Below are positions 8,244 to 17,700 of a DNA stretch of 64,000 nt, piece by piece. The stretch lies in contig JALIHJ010000027.1 in NCBI GenBank assembly GCA_022984795.1, forward strand, positions 62,001 to 126,000. The letters are read 5' to 3'. Each line of letters begins with the position of its first letter. The first letter of the stretch is position 1. Both the position numbers and the translations under genes were made by a program. The notes under the pieces are model-generated. The model saw nothing but the letters and a program-made list of their open reading frames with translations, was not told where the DNA came from and ran no database searches. This DNA is from Fabrea salina. Taxonomy: Eukaryota; Ciliophora; Heterotrichea; Heterotrichida; Fabreidae.

Positions 8244-10865
8244 ATGGGAGCAGGCTGCTCAACTATAAAAGGAACTAAAAGACAAGTTCCCCAGAGAAGC
8301 ATTATATCCAATCTAAACTTAAGCAGAAGAGATAAACTAAAAGGAAAAGCCCCAGTAGTTGACTCCAGAAAGGAATCCTCAATCATACTAGAAATTCCTT
8401 GTGCCCGTGTAGTGCAAAAAGAAAAGTCCCCAGGAGACAAACTCCTGATCATGGAAGGGCTTTTGAACCACTTCATTCTTAAGAACCTGGACGAGTACAG
8501 CCAACTCCAAATAGCCGAAGCAATGACTCTTTACGAAGTAATGCGTAAAGAAATAGTCTTTGAAGAAGGCCAGCCTGGACTTAACTTCTTCATAGTGGCA
8601 AAAGGAATCTTAGAAGTAACTGTTGGCGAAAAGTCTTTAGGAGTCATTAAACGTGGAACGGGGTTTGGAGAGCTTGCTTTACTCGATGACAGTCCGCGGA
8701 CAGCTACTGTACGCACTATAGAGCATACTTATCTCTGGGGACTTGACCGAAACACCTTTAGAAAAGCCGTGAGACACATAAATTCTTTGAACTACTTAGA
8801 AAACAGGCAGTTTTTGGACAGTGTGCCTTTCTTCGAGAACTTAACTGCTCAGCAAAAGGATAACTTGTTAGATGCTATGAACTACCAAAACTGGAGCAAC
8901 AACCAAAAAATAGTTAAGGAAGGAGACACTGGCAACCTGTTTTACATCATCAAAGAAGGAACTGTGATGTGTTCCCGGCAAGGAGAGTTTCTGAGAAACA
9001 TGACCAAAGGCATGACTTTTGGAGAACAGTCTTTGCTGTACGACATTAAGCGCACTGCCACCATCACGGCTGTGGGGGACGTTAAGGTCCTTTCTATAGA
9101 CAGAGACTCGCTTATCCAAGTGCTAGGTGATAACCTTCAAGACATCATTTACAGGAACTCTGAAACGATTGCTTTTGAAAAAAGCCCTGTGCTCAAGCTG
9201 CTTTCTCTAGAGCAAAGCGAAAGGATCTTTAACTGTTTGAAGGTTGTTAAGTACGAGCCAGGACAAGTAGTTGTGCCTAGGAACTGCGAGTTAAGAAGCA
9301 AAATCTGGGTAGTCCTTAAAGGGAGCATCAAAGGTCCTAGGGGGGAAGTGTGCAGATTTGACACGATTGGTGACTACTCTGTGGCTTACAGTGAAGCTGG
9401 AGTTTATGAAGCAGACTACTTAGCAAACACTGAGTGCGACTTAGCAGAAATCACACAAAGTGAGTTCTTAAAGTGTTTAGGAGGGAACTTCAAAGAAGCT
9501 ACAGCTTACAACGAAGCTTTAGGAATTCTGAAACAGGTGATTCTGCTAAAAGGACTGAGCAACGAAAGGTTCCAGGCCTTGTTAAGAGTGCTTAAACTTA
9601 AGAAGTTCGAATGTGGCGAAGTAATTCTCAGAGAAAACCAAGAAGGGTCAAGTTTCTACATAATTAAAAGTGGGAAAGTTGAAGTGAGTAAAAACGGAGA
9701 AGTTCTGAGAATAATAACTAAGCACGACTACTTTGGAGAACGAGCAGTGCTTTTCAACGACTTCAGAAGCGCAACAGTGGAAGCAAGGGAACCAGTGACT
9801 TGCTGGGTGCTGGAAAAAGAAGACTTTAACTGCATAATAGATGAAGACATTAGGCAGAAACTTATAGAACGAGTGAAGCTGCAAGACATCTGCATTCTAC
9901 TAGAGGAGCTGATTTTTGTCAAGAGTTTGGGCAAGGGCATGTTTGGGAACGTGGTGCTTGCAGTCCACACTTTCAAAGACATGATGTTTGCAGTTAAGTC
10001 AGTTCCCAAAAAGAAGGTTGAGAGTTACAAACTAGCCAGGTACTTAGAACTAGAACGAAGCATCATGCTACAGTTAGACCACCCTATGATAGTTAAGCTT
10101 GTGAAAACTTTTGAAGACCAACAAAGGTTTTACTTCTTGATGGAGTTTGTAGAAGGAATGGACTTGTTCGACGTACTCAGAAAACTAGGCCTTTTGAAGG
10201 ACCAAAAAGCTAAGTTCTACACTGCATGCTTGGTGCTGATACTTGAACATCTCCACGAAAGAAACATTATTTACAGGGACTTGAAGCCTGAAAACATCAT
10301 GATTGACAAAAGTGGGTACCCTAAACTAATTGACTTTGGGACTGCAAAGGAAATCCAGGGAAGAACTTATACTACACTAGGAACTCCCCACTACATGGCT
10401 CCTGAAGTAATACTGGGAAGTGGGTACGGGCTACAGGCTGACTGGTGGAGTTTGGGAGTGATGCTTTACGAGTTTGTGTACGGGGGCGTCCCTTTTGGAG
10501 ACAACGAAGAAGAACCCTACCAAATATACGAAAAAGTACTTCAGAGAGAACTAGAGTTTCCTAGTTTTGGGAAACCTGAGATGAAGAGTTTAGTTACTCA
10601 GTTACTGAGCAAAACTCCTTCAGCCCGAACTGGAGGAAGTACTGACAAACTAAAAAGTCACAAATGGTTCCAAGACTTTGCTTGGTCTAGGTTGTTTTCA
10701 GGCCAGGTCCAGGCACCCTTTATTCCAAGGCAAATTTCTAGACTGGACGAGGCAAAAATAAAGGCTTTTGGCAGGATGATGAAAGTGCCAGACGCCCTCA
10801 ACAACATTGAAGTTAACGACTTCTTTGCTTTGGAGCAAGAGTCCTTAAACTTACTGAACTTCTAA
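8244..10865 (+). CDS. Cyclic-nucleotide-dependent protein kinase (PKG type) with N-terminal acylation signal
   Basis: 873 residues. MGAGCS at the start fits N-myristoylation plus palmitoylation, so plasma or ciliary membrane location is likely. Four cyclic-nucleotide-binding (CNB) domains precede the kinase. CNB-A has FGELALLDDSPRTATV at 141-156. CNB-B has FGEQSLLYDIKRTATI at 259-274. The third (about 315-425) has lost the phosphate-binding cassette. CNB-D has FGERAVLFNDFRSATV at 498-512. The AGC kinase covers about 555-808: glycine loop GKGMFGNV, Lys in FAVK at about 585, RDLKPEN at 679, DFG at 697, and activation Thr in TTLGTPHYMAPE. Four CNB domains, one degenerate, are also the layout of apicomplexan PKG. 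Cyclic GMP is the likely ligand but the sequence does not prove it. Confidence 0.92.
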   Translation: MGAGCSTIKGTKRQVPQRSIISNLNLSRRDKLKGKAPVVDSRKESSIILEIPCARVVQKEKSPGDKLLIMEGLLNHFILKNLDEYSQLQIAEAMTLYEVMRKEIVFEEGQPGLNFFIVAKGILEVTVGEKSLGVIKRGTGFGELALLDDSPRTATVRTIEHTYLWGLDRNTFRKAVRHINSLNYLENRQFLDSVPFFENLTAQQKDNLLDAMNYQNWSNNQKIVKEGDTGNLFYIIKEGTVMCSRQGEFLRNMTKGMTFGEQSLLYDIKRTATITAVGDVKVLSIDRDSLIQVLGDNLQDIIYRNSETIAFEKSPVLKLLSLEQSERIFNCLKVVKYEPGQVVVPRNCELRSKIWVVLKGSIKGPRGEVCRFDTIGDYSVAYSEAGVYEADYLANTECDLAEITQSEFLKCLGGNFKEATAYNEALGILKQVILLKGLSNERFQALLRVLKLKKFECGEVILRENQEGSSFYIIKSGKVEVSKNGEVLRIITKHDYFGERAVLFNDFRSATVEAREPVTCWVLEKEDFNCIIDEDIRQKLIERVKLQDICILLEELIFVKSLGKGMFGNVVLAVHTFKDMMFAVKSVPKKKVESYKLARYLELERSIMLQLDHPMIVKLVKTFEDQQRFYFLMEFVEGMDLFDVLRKLGLLKDQKAKFYTACLVLILEHLHERNIIYRDLKPENIMIDKSGYPKLIDFGTAKEIQGRTYTTLGTPHYMAPEVILGSGYGLQADWWSLGVMLYEFVYGGVPFGDNEEEPYQIYEKVLQRELEFPSFGKPEMKSLVTQLLSKTPSARTGGSTDKLKSHKWFQDFAWSRLFSGQVQAPFIPRQISRLDEAKIKAFGRMMKVPDALNNIEVNDFFALEQESLNLLNF

Positions 10866-10875
10866 CTGTCATAAT

Positions 10876-11388
10876 TTAAGTTGTGCACTTAGCCTTATGT
10901 TTCTTAAGGTTGTGCATGTGCATGATCTCTTTGGAACAAGAAGAGCACTCAAAGCCCCTTGCTTCGTGAGAAGTGCGGATATGAGTTCTGAGATTAAAAC
11001 TAGTGGTATAAAACTTAAAGCAGAAAGGGGCAGGACATACCCAATTACCTATGTTATGTTCCCTGCCTTCCCTAGCTTTTTGCACCTTGGGTGTTTTCTT
11101 CTCTTTGGGCTCTTTGACCTTGGGCAGAGGCTTGTTGTGGTTGAAGTTCTTAAGGTGTCTGTGGAGGTGGTCTTTCGAAGTAAAGGCTTTTCCACACTCT
11201 CCACAAATAAAGGGCTTCAAACCTGAATGTGAGTTTTTGTGTCTCTTTAAAGCGTGGTTCGTTGACAGCGCTGCACCGCATTCTTCGCATTTAAATAGCT
11301 TGAGGCCTGTGTGAGTCAGTTTATGTCTGTTAAACTTTCCTTTGTGAGTGAATTTCTTAGAGCAAATGTCACACTCAAAAGAAGCCAT
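10876..11388 (-). CDS. C2H2 zinc-finger protein (five fingers)
   Basis: 170 residues from the ATG at 11388. An ATG eight codons upstream would overlap the Ku80 coding end, and the fingers begin right after MASF, so the later ATG is chosen. Fingers 1-3 are classical: CDICSKKF...H...H, CEECGAAL...H...H and CGECGKAF...H....H, with TGLKLF/SGLKPF linkers. A basic linker (about residues 85-110) follows, then a finger with CPAPFC spacing and a last one ending in Cys (C2HC). Tandem fingers with TGxKPF linkers usually bind DNA; a transcription-factor role is inferred. Convergent with the kinase gene (10 bp between stops). Confidence 0.85.
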   Translation of the reverse strand: MASFECDICSKKFTHKGKFNRHKLTHTGLKLFKCEECGAALSTNHALKRHKNSHSGLKPFICGECGKAFTSKDHLHRHLKNFNHNKPLPKVKEPKEKKTPKVQKAREGREHNIGNWVCPAPFCFKFYTTSFNLRTHIRTSHEARGFECSSCSKEIMHMHNLKKHKAKCTT

Positions 11389-11395
11389 TATTAAG

Positions 11396-13432
11396 TTATT
11401 CAATGTCTTCAAGAAGGTCTTCTTCTGGAACTTGTTGACTAGGCATAGTTTGGGTTTTCACTAAGAAGTGCTGAGCTTCCTGCTGAGAAATAGTGCTTTT
11501 TTCGGACTCTTCACTAGTAATCAAGGAAATGTTTTCTTCCACTACTTGATTCCAAAATTCAGAGTGCAGGTGCTGAAGAGCTTTTACTTGCTTCATCATG
11601 AACTGATTCCATGTGTCAATCTCATCTTCGTCAAGACATCCTTGTCTTAGGTTTTTCAAGCACTCAATGGCTTTAGGGTAGTTGTTGCCTCTGAAAGAAC
11701 TCTCTACTAGTTTAAGGATGAGTTCTTTCATTTGGGACATTGCTGAGTCTACTCTGTCTACTTGTCTGTCCCTGAGCAGTCTGTAAAAGTCTTCCACAGG
11801 AGTGATTTCTGAGATTTCTTCGTTAAAAGGTTCACTAATAGGCAACTCTTCAGGTTTCTTTTCTAAAACTTCAGCGTAGGACTTCTTTTCTTTCTTAGGA
11901 ACTTCGACTTCCTTCAGCACAAAAGAACTTGCAAACTCCTTGCAAACTTGTTCTGCCTCCGCAAAAAGTTCTTCGTCTGGCCTTAGGTAAGCCTCAATGT
12001 TAGGGTCCAAAGGCGGCAACTCGCACTGTGGGTTCTCAGCTTTTGCTGTTAAGCACTGGTAGAAGTACTGAAGAGTAGGGTTAAACGTTGAGGTGGGTTT
12101 TAGCTTTTCTTCTTCAGTGTCAAGTGCCAAGGCATTAATAAAGTCCCTTGCAACAGCTCTTTGCTGAGGAGTGCTTTCGGTCAAGTCAGCAAAATTGTAG
12201 TCCCTAACATCCTCTTCGGTAGGCAAGTAGTTAAGCCACATGCATACTAAGTCTGGCTTGATGCAAGGAGTCAACACACCCAGTCTGGGTTTCTGATTGT
12301 CTCTAGGACAATACCTCACAAGTATAGCGTCATCCCTTGTGAAAAGCGCATGCACAATAGCTGCAAAAGCCACTTCTTGTTGCTGGGCAGGTCCTGGAAG
12401 CACCATTTCGACACTGCCCATAAAGTACTCGCGAGGAACTTCATGGTACTTAAGGTAGCCTAGGAGTTTCATGCACTTTTTGCTGAGGAACTTCAAAAGG
12501 TTCTCCTCAACTGAAGAGACAGGAACTACAGACTTTCCGTAGTAGTAAGCTTTAACTATTTCCTCTGGGTCCACTTCAGCACCAGTGGGGTCGTCTTCTA
12601 GAACAGCAGCTCTGCTCATCTGGACCTTTCCTTCTTCAGCTGATTCAGAGAAGTCCACAGCAGTGCTGTGCTTTTTGAGAGAAGGAAGTGGCTCTTCTTT
12701 GGTTTTTCCGTAAACAGCAACGTCCAAACTGTATCCCAGTCCTAGGTCCAGTCCTCCTTTGTACTTAGCTACTGGGTATACCGACCTTTTCCGAAACTGC
12801 TTGTAAATCTGCATTGCTTTGTGCGAGGGGTAGATAGCGCCTGTCACGTTTTCTACTAACTGAGTGAGTATGTCTTCAGTTTTTTGCTGCTGATGTGTAG
12901 GTTGGTTGCCTTCGCCTCCGAAGCCTATAGCAATCACGTTGACTCTAATGTCGTTCAAGTTGATTTGGTCAACTATGTCGTTTAGTTGGTCGTCAGACAT
13001 AGTAGTGCTGTTGCCATCAGTCAGGATGAACATTCTTTTCTTGTACTTTTTGTTGCCGCACTTTTTAGAGATCATGTCTATGCCAATCACAACTGCGTCC
13101 AAAAGGTCAGCTGAGTGCTGTGTAGTTTCGACTTGGTTGACCATAAGCATCGAGTTCACGTCAGCCTTTTCAAGTTCTTTAATAACAGCTATGTGCTCGT
13201 AGCCCCCGCACTCTTCTGCTAGGTTGTTGTCTGTGATTTCTGATCCCATCATAACAATGCCTACTTCGTGTGACTTTGCTAGTAAGAGTTTTTGTTGGAG
13301 CAGCAACTTAGTGGCTTCTTTGGCTATTTCGAGTTTGGGTTCTCCTGTTGAGTCTAGTGGTTGTGCCATTGAGTTGCCTACGTCCATAATCACTACTATT
13401 GCTTCCTATATAATGTTTACTTTGCCTGCCAT
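11396..13432 (-). CDS. XRCC5: Ku80 (XRCC5), DNA-end-binding subunit, with one 15-nt intron
   Basis: 673 residues after removing the intron at 13406-13420. The first exon encodes only MAGK, and splicing gives MAGK-EAIVVIMDVGNSM, the start of the Ku80 vWA domain (human: AVVLCMDVGFTM). The vWA domain continues to about residue 215, with FILTDGNST. The Ku core barrel follows, with RSVYPVAKYKGGLDLG, then PREYFMGSVEMVLPGP and DAILVRYCPRDNQKPRLGVLTP (cut here at the motif level). An acidic C-terminal arm of about 120 residues precedes EEDLLEDIE, similar in place to the DNA-PKcs-binding tail. Ku binds double-strand ends for end joining, and in Paramecium a Ku80 is required for programmed DNA elimination. 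A role in that here is an inference. Confidence 0.93.
13406..13420 (-). other. 15-nt spliceosomal intron of Ku80
   Basis: On the coding strand the intron reads GTAAACATTATATAG: 15 nt, GT-AG, A at position 10. It contains an in-frame TAG, and without its removal the conserved N-terminus of Ku80 cannot be joined to an ATG. It interrupts the gene after only four codons, phase 0. Confidence 0.9.
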
Positions 13433-13444
13433 TTTGAATTATGA

Positions 13445-14182
13445 TTAGAGGTTATTGAGTCTTGCTCTGGCCTGATTGAGCTTTTGCTGCATGTTAGAAA
13501 CAGCTAAGTTGTACTGCTGGTTTGCTTGGTTTAGTTGTTGAGTTTGGCTTAGGATCTCGTTCTTTGCGGCTTTGTTAGCGTCTTCGATTTCTTGTTCGTA
13601 CTGCCGAGCCAAAGACTCTGCTTGCTCCTTGAACTCCTTGGTTTTTTGGGAGTATTGGTTTTGCTTCTCGTTGATCTCTTTTAGAAGTTTCTGTTCTTCA
13701 TCTCTTTGCTGGGCAATAATTGTTTCTCTTTCATTTCTGAGTTTAACTTGCATTTCTTGTTCTTGGTTTCTATAGTTTTGTTCGATTTCTTGTTTTTTCT
13801 TTTCTAGCTTTTTTTGTTCTTCAGCTTTGATTTTTTCTAGTTGTTCGTATAAACTCCTGAGTTGGTTTCTATGCTCAATTTGCATTTCTGCTTCTTTTTT
13901 AGTTGTTTCTAACTTGAGTTCAGCTATCATGTTGTTTTTCTCTTCTTCAAGCTTTAAAATGTCTTTGTGGGTAAATTCCAGGTTTAGTTCTCCTGTGCAA
14001 AGTTGAACTTGTTGAGTCTGGGGATCAATAGTGATCTTCATAGGGGTTGAAACAGTTGACAGCTGCATGTGCTCTGGTATGTCTTGGAGTAACTCGCTTT
14101 CAGCTTCTATAAGTTCGCCTATGTTGTCTTTGATTTGGGCTAGTTGGTTTTTTTGATTGTCTGACAATGACTGCATTTCCAT
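13445..14182 (-). CDS. Long coiled-coil protein
   Basis: 245 residues from the ATG at 14182. A further in-frame ATG 17 codons upstream gives an unlikely hydrophobic start. After a small N-terminal domain (residues 1-85, with MKITIDPQTQQVQL) nearly all the rest is a charged heptad coiled coil rich in Glu, Lys and Gln, ending in an NQARARLNNL tail. No family is recognised; a structural or cytoskeletal role is a guess. It lies 12 bp from the Ku80 start on the same strand, and the tRNA-like RNA genes lie 130 bp further upstream. Confidence 0.7.
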   Translation of the reverse strand: MEMQSLSDNQKNQLAQIKDNIGELIEAESELLQDIPEHMQLSTVSTPMKITIDPQTQQVQLCTGELNLEFTHKDILKLEEEKNNMIAELKLETTKKEAEMQIEHRNQLRSLYEQLEKIKAEEQKKLEKKKQEIEQNYRNQEQEMQVKLRNERETIIAQQRDEEQKLLKEINEKQNQYSQKTKEFKEQAESLARQYEQEIEDANKAAKNEILSQTQQLNQANQQYNLAVSNMQQKLNQARARLNNL

Positions 14183-14314
14183 ATTATCTATAAATATAAG
14201 CGTGAACAGCTTAGGGCGGTGGGTGAGAAGCAATCAACTAGACTTGGTCAAATTGTGTTAAAGGCGACTTAGTTTCTAGTAACTTAATAGTTAAATCAAC
14301 CAAAAATAAAAGGG

Positions 14315-14385
14315 TCCAGAGCCGGGAATCGAACCCAGTGAATTTCATGCGGAGAGGTTCATAAATTGCTACCAAGCTCTCTGGA
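14315..14385 (-). ncRNA. tRNA-like RNA gene, copy 1
   Basis: 71 nt on the minus strand. The acceptor stem TCCAGAG pairs perfectly with CTCTGGA. The T-arm CTGGG-TTCGATT-CCCGG contains an exact Pol III B box (GGTTCGATTCC). The D-arm is shrunken to GCT-TGGT-AGC. The middle hairpin is TTTATG...CATGAA with a 10-nt loop (AACCTCTCCG), so no normal 7-nt anticodon loop can be drawn. The base after the acceptor is C, and runs of T (TTTT, TTTTT) follow within 12 nt, as in a Pol III terminator. Copy 2 supports every stem by covariation. It could be a diverged tRNA or another tRNA-like RNA; the anticodon is not assignable. Confidence 0.7.
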
Positions 14386-14454
14386 GTGTAATCGTTAGTT
14401 AATTTCTGTGTCCTCTGCTTTAATACCAATTAAAGTGCTTTTAAAACCAAAAGG

Positions 14455-14527
14455 TCTGGAGTCAGGAATCGAACCCGATAACTCTTTATGAGGAGAGATT
14501 CATAAACTGCTACCAAGCATCTCCAGA
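14455..14527 (-). ncRNA. tRNA-like RNA gene, copy 2
   Basis: 73 nt on the minus strand. The acceptor TCTGGAG/CTCCAGA and T-arm TCGGG-TTCGATT-CCTGA carry the same exact B box. The D-arm GCT-TGGT-AGC is identical to copy 1. The middle hairpin TTTATGA/TCATAAA has loop ATCTCTCC. Relative to copy 1 the acceptor has two full compensatory pair changes (C-G to T-A, A-T to G-C) and the T-stem at least one, so the fold is under selection. TTTT follows 2 nt after the acceptor. Only 69 bp separate the two genes. It is the nearest feature to the Ca2+ ATPase start, 193 bp away, with no gene between. Confidence 0.7.
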
Positions 14528-14720
14528 TTAGCCCTATTTGATTTGTGTTAAGAAAGAAACTTAAAGGCCTTAAGCTACTGAAAAGTCAAAATCCTGACAA
14601 ATATTATTGCTGAATTTACTGAACTTAGTGTTGAAAATATGAACTTCAAAAACCAAGTCTAAAAGAAGTGTAACCACGCTTAATTAAACTAAGTTTAACA
14701 AATCAAACCCACTTATAAAA

Positions 14721-17700
14721 ATGAACGAAGGCGAAAAAGAATCAAACCAACCCTCGTCCAATCGGTTCAGAGTGTCAAACAGCGAACTCATAGAAGTAAT
14801 TGACGCCTACCGGAACCGAATTCTGGACCAAGAAATCACTAAGGTGGAAGGCATGGGAGGAATTCAAAACTTCCAAGAACTGTTACATGTCGACTTCGAC
14901 TCAGGCCTCAACGGCCAAGATTTCAACGTAAGAATTGAAGCTTTTGGCCACAACAAGCGCAAAGAAGCCAAGCGCAAGACATTCTGCGACTTGTTGGTGG
15001 AAGCCATGAAAGACAAAATTCTAATCATTCTTTCAATCCTAGGAGTGATTTCTCTGTTCATCGGAATCTTCAACACCGACCACCCTGAGTACGAGTGGCT
15101 TGATGGCTTTGCAATCATCATTGCTGTAGTAGTTGTAGTAATGGTTACCGCCATCAATGACTACCAAAAGGAAAAAAAGTTCGACGAACTCCAGAAAACA
15201 GCAGCTAACAGACAAAACACCAACGTATTCAGGTCTGGAAAGCTTCTCTCTATGCACCCCAGCGAGCTACTTGTAGGAGATATCATTGAGATTTCAGACG
15301 GAAACATTATCCCTGCTGACGGAATCCTAATTGATGCAGACAACGTAGAAGTTGACGAAAGCGCTATGACTGGAGAAAACGACAAACTGAGGAAAGTAGG
15401 CTTCGAAGAAGCAATTAAGTTAAAGCAAGACTGGCACAGGAATAACCCTAACTCAAATGAAAACAACCCCCAACTACACCATGAAATTCCTTCACCAGTG
15501 TGCATTTCAGGAACTACTCTTGCTGAAGGCAGAGGCAAAATGCTTATTCTTGCAATTGGAGAAAACTCAGCTGAAGGAAGAATCATGGACCTTTCTGAGC
15601 AAGACCAAGGCAAAACCCCACTCGAAAAGAAACTTGACCACGTTGCTGACTTCATTTCAAAGGTAGGTTTGATTTGTGCAGCAGTTGGAGTGGTTATTTT
15701 GTTCGTAAGACTCTTCATTGAGCTTGGAATTGGAACTATAGACTGGGACACTCAAGATCGAACTGGAGACATGCTGGACTTCGTTATAATTGGGATCACG
15801 ATTTTGGTTGTGGCTATTCCTGAAGGTCTGCCACTTGCAGTGACTCTGTCTTTGGCCTACTCAGTCAAAAAAATGCAGAAAGAAAACAACTTAGTTAAAA
15901 GACTCCACGCGTGCGAAACTATGGGAGGAGCTGACATGATTTGCTCTGACAAAACAGGCACCTTAACTACTAACCAAATGACAGTGGCTAACTTTTGGAT
16001 GGACAAAGACCTCTTGAACATTGACAAGGAGCAACCGTTTTCCCAGTACCCTGAATTTTTCGCTAAACTCAAAGAAGGGATTTGTGTAAACTCCAATGCT
16101 AGAATCCAAGACGGCAAAGAAGTAGGTTCCAAAACTGAAATTGCAATGCTGAACATGCTGATTTCTTTCGGACACGACGACTACTTAGAAGTAAGGGAGA
16201 GGTCCAAGAAAAGACCCCACAAAGGATTTCCTTTCAGTTCTTCTAGGAAAAGAGCAAGTATCATCATTTCTCTAGACGACGAAGGCACAAGAGCCAGGGC
16301 TTACGTAATAGGTGCTTCAGAGATAGTGCTGGAGTACTGCAAGGAGTACCTTGACCGAAACGGCAGTGCCAGAGACATTTCCCCAGAAATCAGGGAAAAC
16401 TTGTCCTCTTCAATTGAAAAAATGGCAGGAAACGGACTTAGAACTCTCTGCCTTGCCTACAAAGAACTTCCTCCAAACTACCCTTGGGATGCTGTTGACG
16501 AAGAACACAACCCCAAAATTGAAACTGAAAGTCTAGTTTGCATTGGGATTGTTGGAATCAAGGACCCTGTGAGGCCTGGAGTCACTACTTCTGTAGAAAA
16601 CTGCAAACGGGCCGGAATTAAAGTCCGCATGGTAACTGGTGACAACAAAAACACCGCTATTTCAATAGCCAGAGAATGCGGAATAGCTGTGGGCGCCACA
16701 GGGGAAGTTTTGGAAGGAAAAGAGTTCAGAAACATTGCTGGAGGAATCATTTGTGACAACTGCAAAACACACGAGTGCGGTTGTGCAAGAGAAGCAGGCA
16801 AAGCTGAGCCTGGACAGAAGATCAGAAAGGACGTAGTCAAGAACATGGAAGCTTTCAGAGAAATGATAGGGAACTTGTCTGTTCTAGCTAGGTCCCAACC
16901 CGAAGACAAGTACTTGTTGGTGACTGGACTCATGCAAATGGGACACGTGGTAGCTGTTACTGGGGACGGAACCAACGATGCACCTGCTTTGAAAAAGGCG
17001 GACATTGGGTTTGCTATGGGAATAGCTGGAACTGAGTTAGCACGTGAAGCTGCTGACATCATTCTGATGGACGACAACTTTTCTTCAATCATGGTGGCAG
17101 TGATGTGGGGAAGGAACATTTACGACAACATTCAAAGGTTCATTACCTTCCAGTTAACTGTGAACTTAGTTGCTGTAAGTGCAGCTATTGTAGGGGGTGT
17201 AACTGTGAAGCAGTCTCCTTTGAACCCTGTGCAGATGCTTTGGGTGAACTTGATCATGGACACATTTGCTTCTTTGGCGCTGGCAACTGAACCCCCTACT
17301 GAAGAAATGCTTAGAAGACCTCCCCACAGCAGAGACGAGTCCATAGTGACTCCTATAATGTGGAAGCATATACTAGGTCAGGCAGTACTGCAGTGCATAG
17401 TAGTTTTCACAATGTTGTTTGCAGGGGAGTGGTTTTTGATTGAAAACGGAGACACTGACGACGAAAGAGTGCTTACTAATCCCGAAAACAGCGACATGGT
17501 GATCTCAGGAAGGAACTACGACTTTGACGGCTCAGAGGACTACAAAGAGTTCTACGACGACCCTGATGTTGGTCCTAGCCGGCACTTCACTTACATATTT
17601 AACGTGTTTGTGTTGTTCCAATTGTTCAACGAAGCCAATGCACGCAAGATCAAAGACGAGATTTGGATTCTGGAAGGAGTTACTAGGAACTACATGTTCA

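Noticed and set aside
14315-14527. Ordinary Met tRNAs with a CAT anticodon in both copies
   Set aside because: CAT is present in the central hairpin of both, but it falls in the stem. In copy 1 no stem can be formed around a CAT loop and the base before it is not T.
15161-17119. Long antisense open frames under the Ca2+ ATPase gene
   Set aside because: They mirror the codon bias of a strongly conserved gene on the other strand and have no family match.
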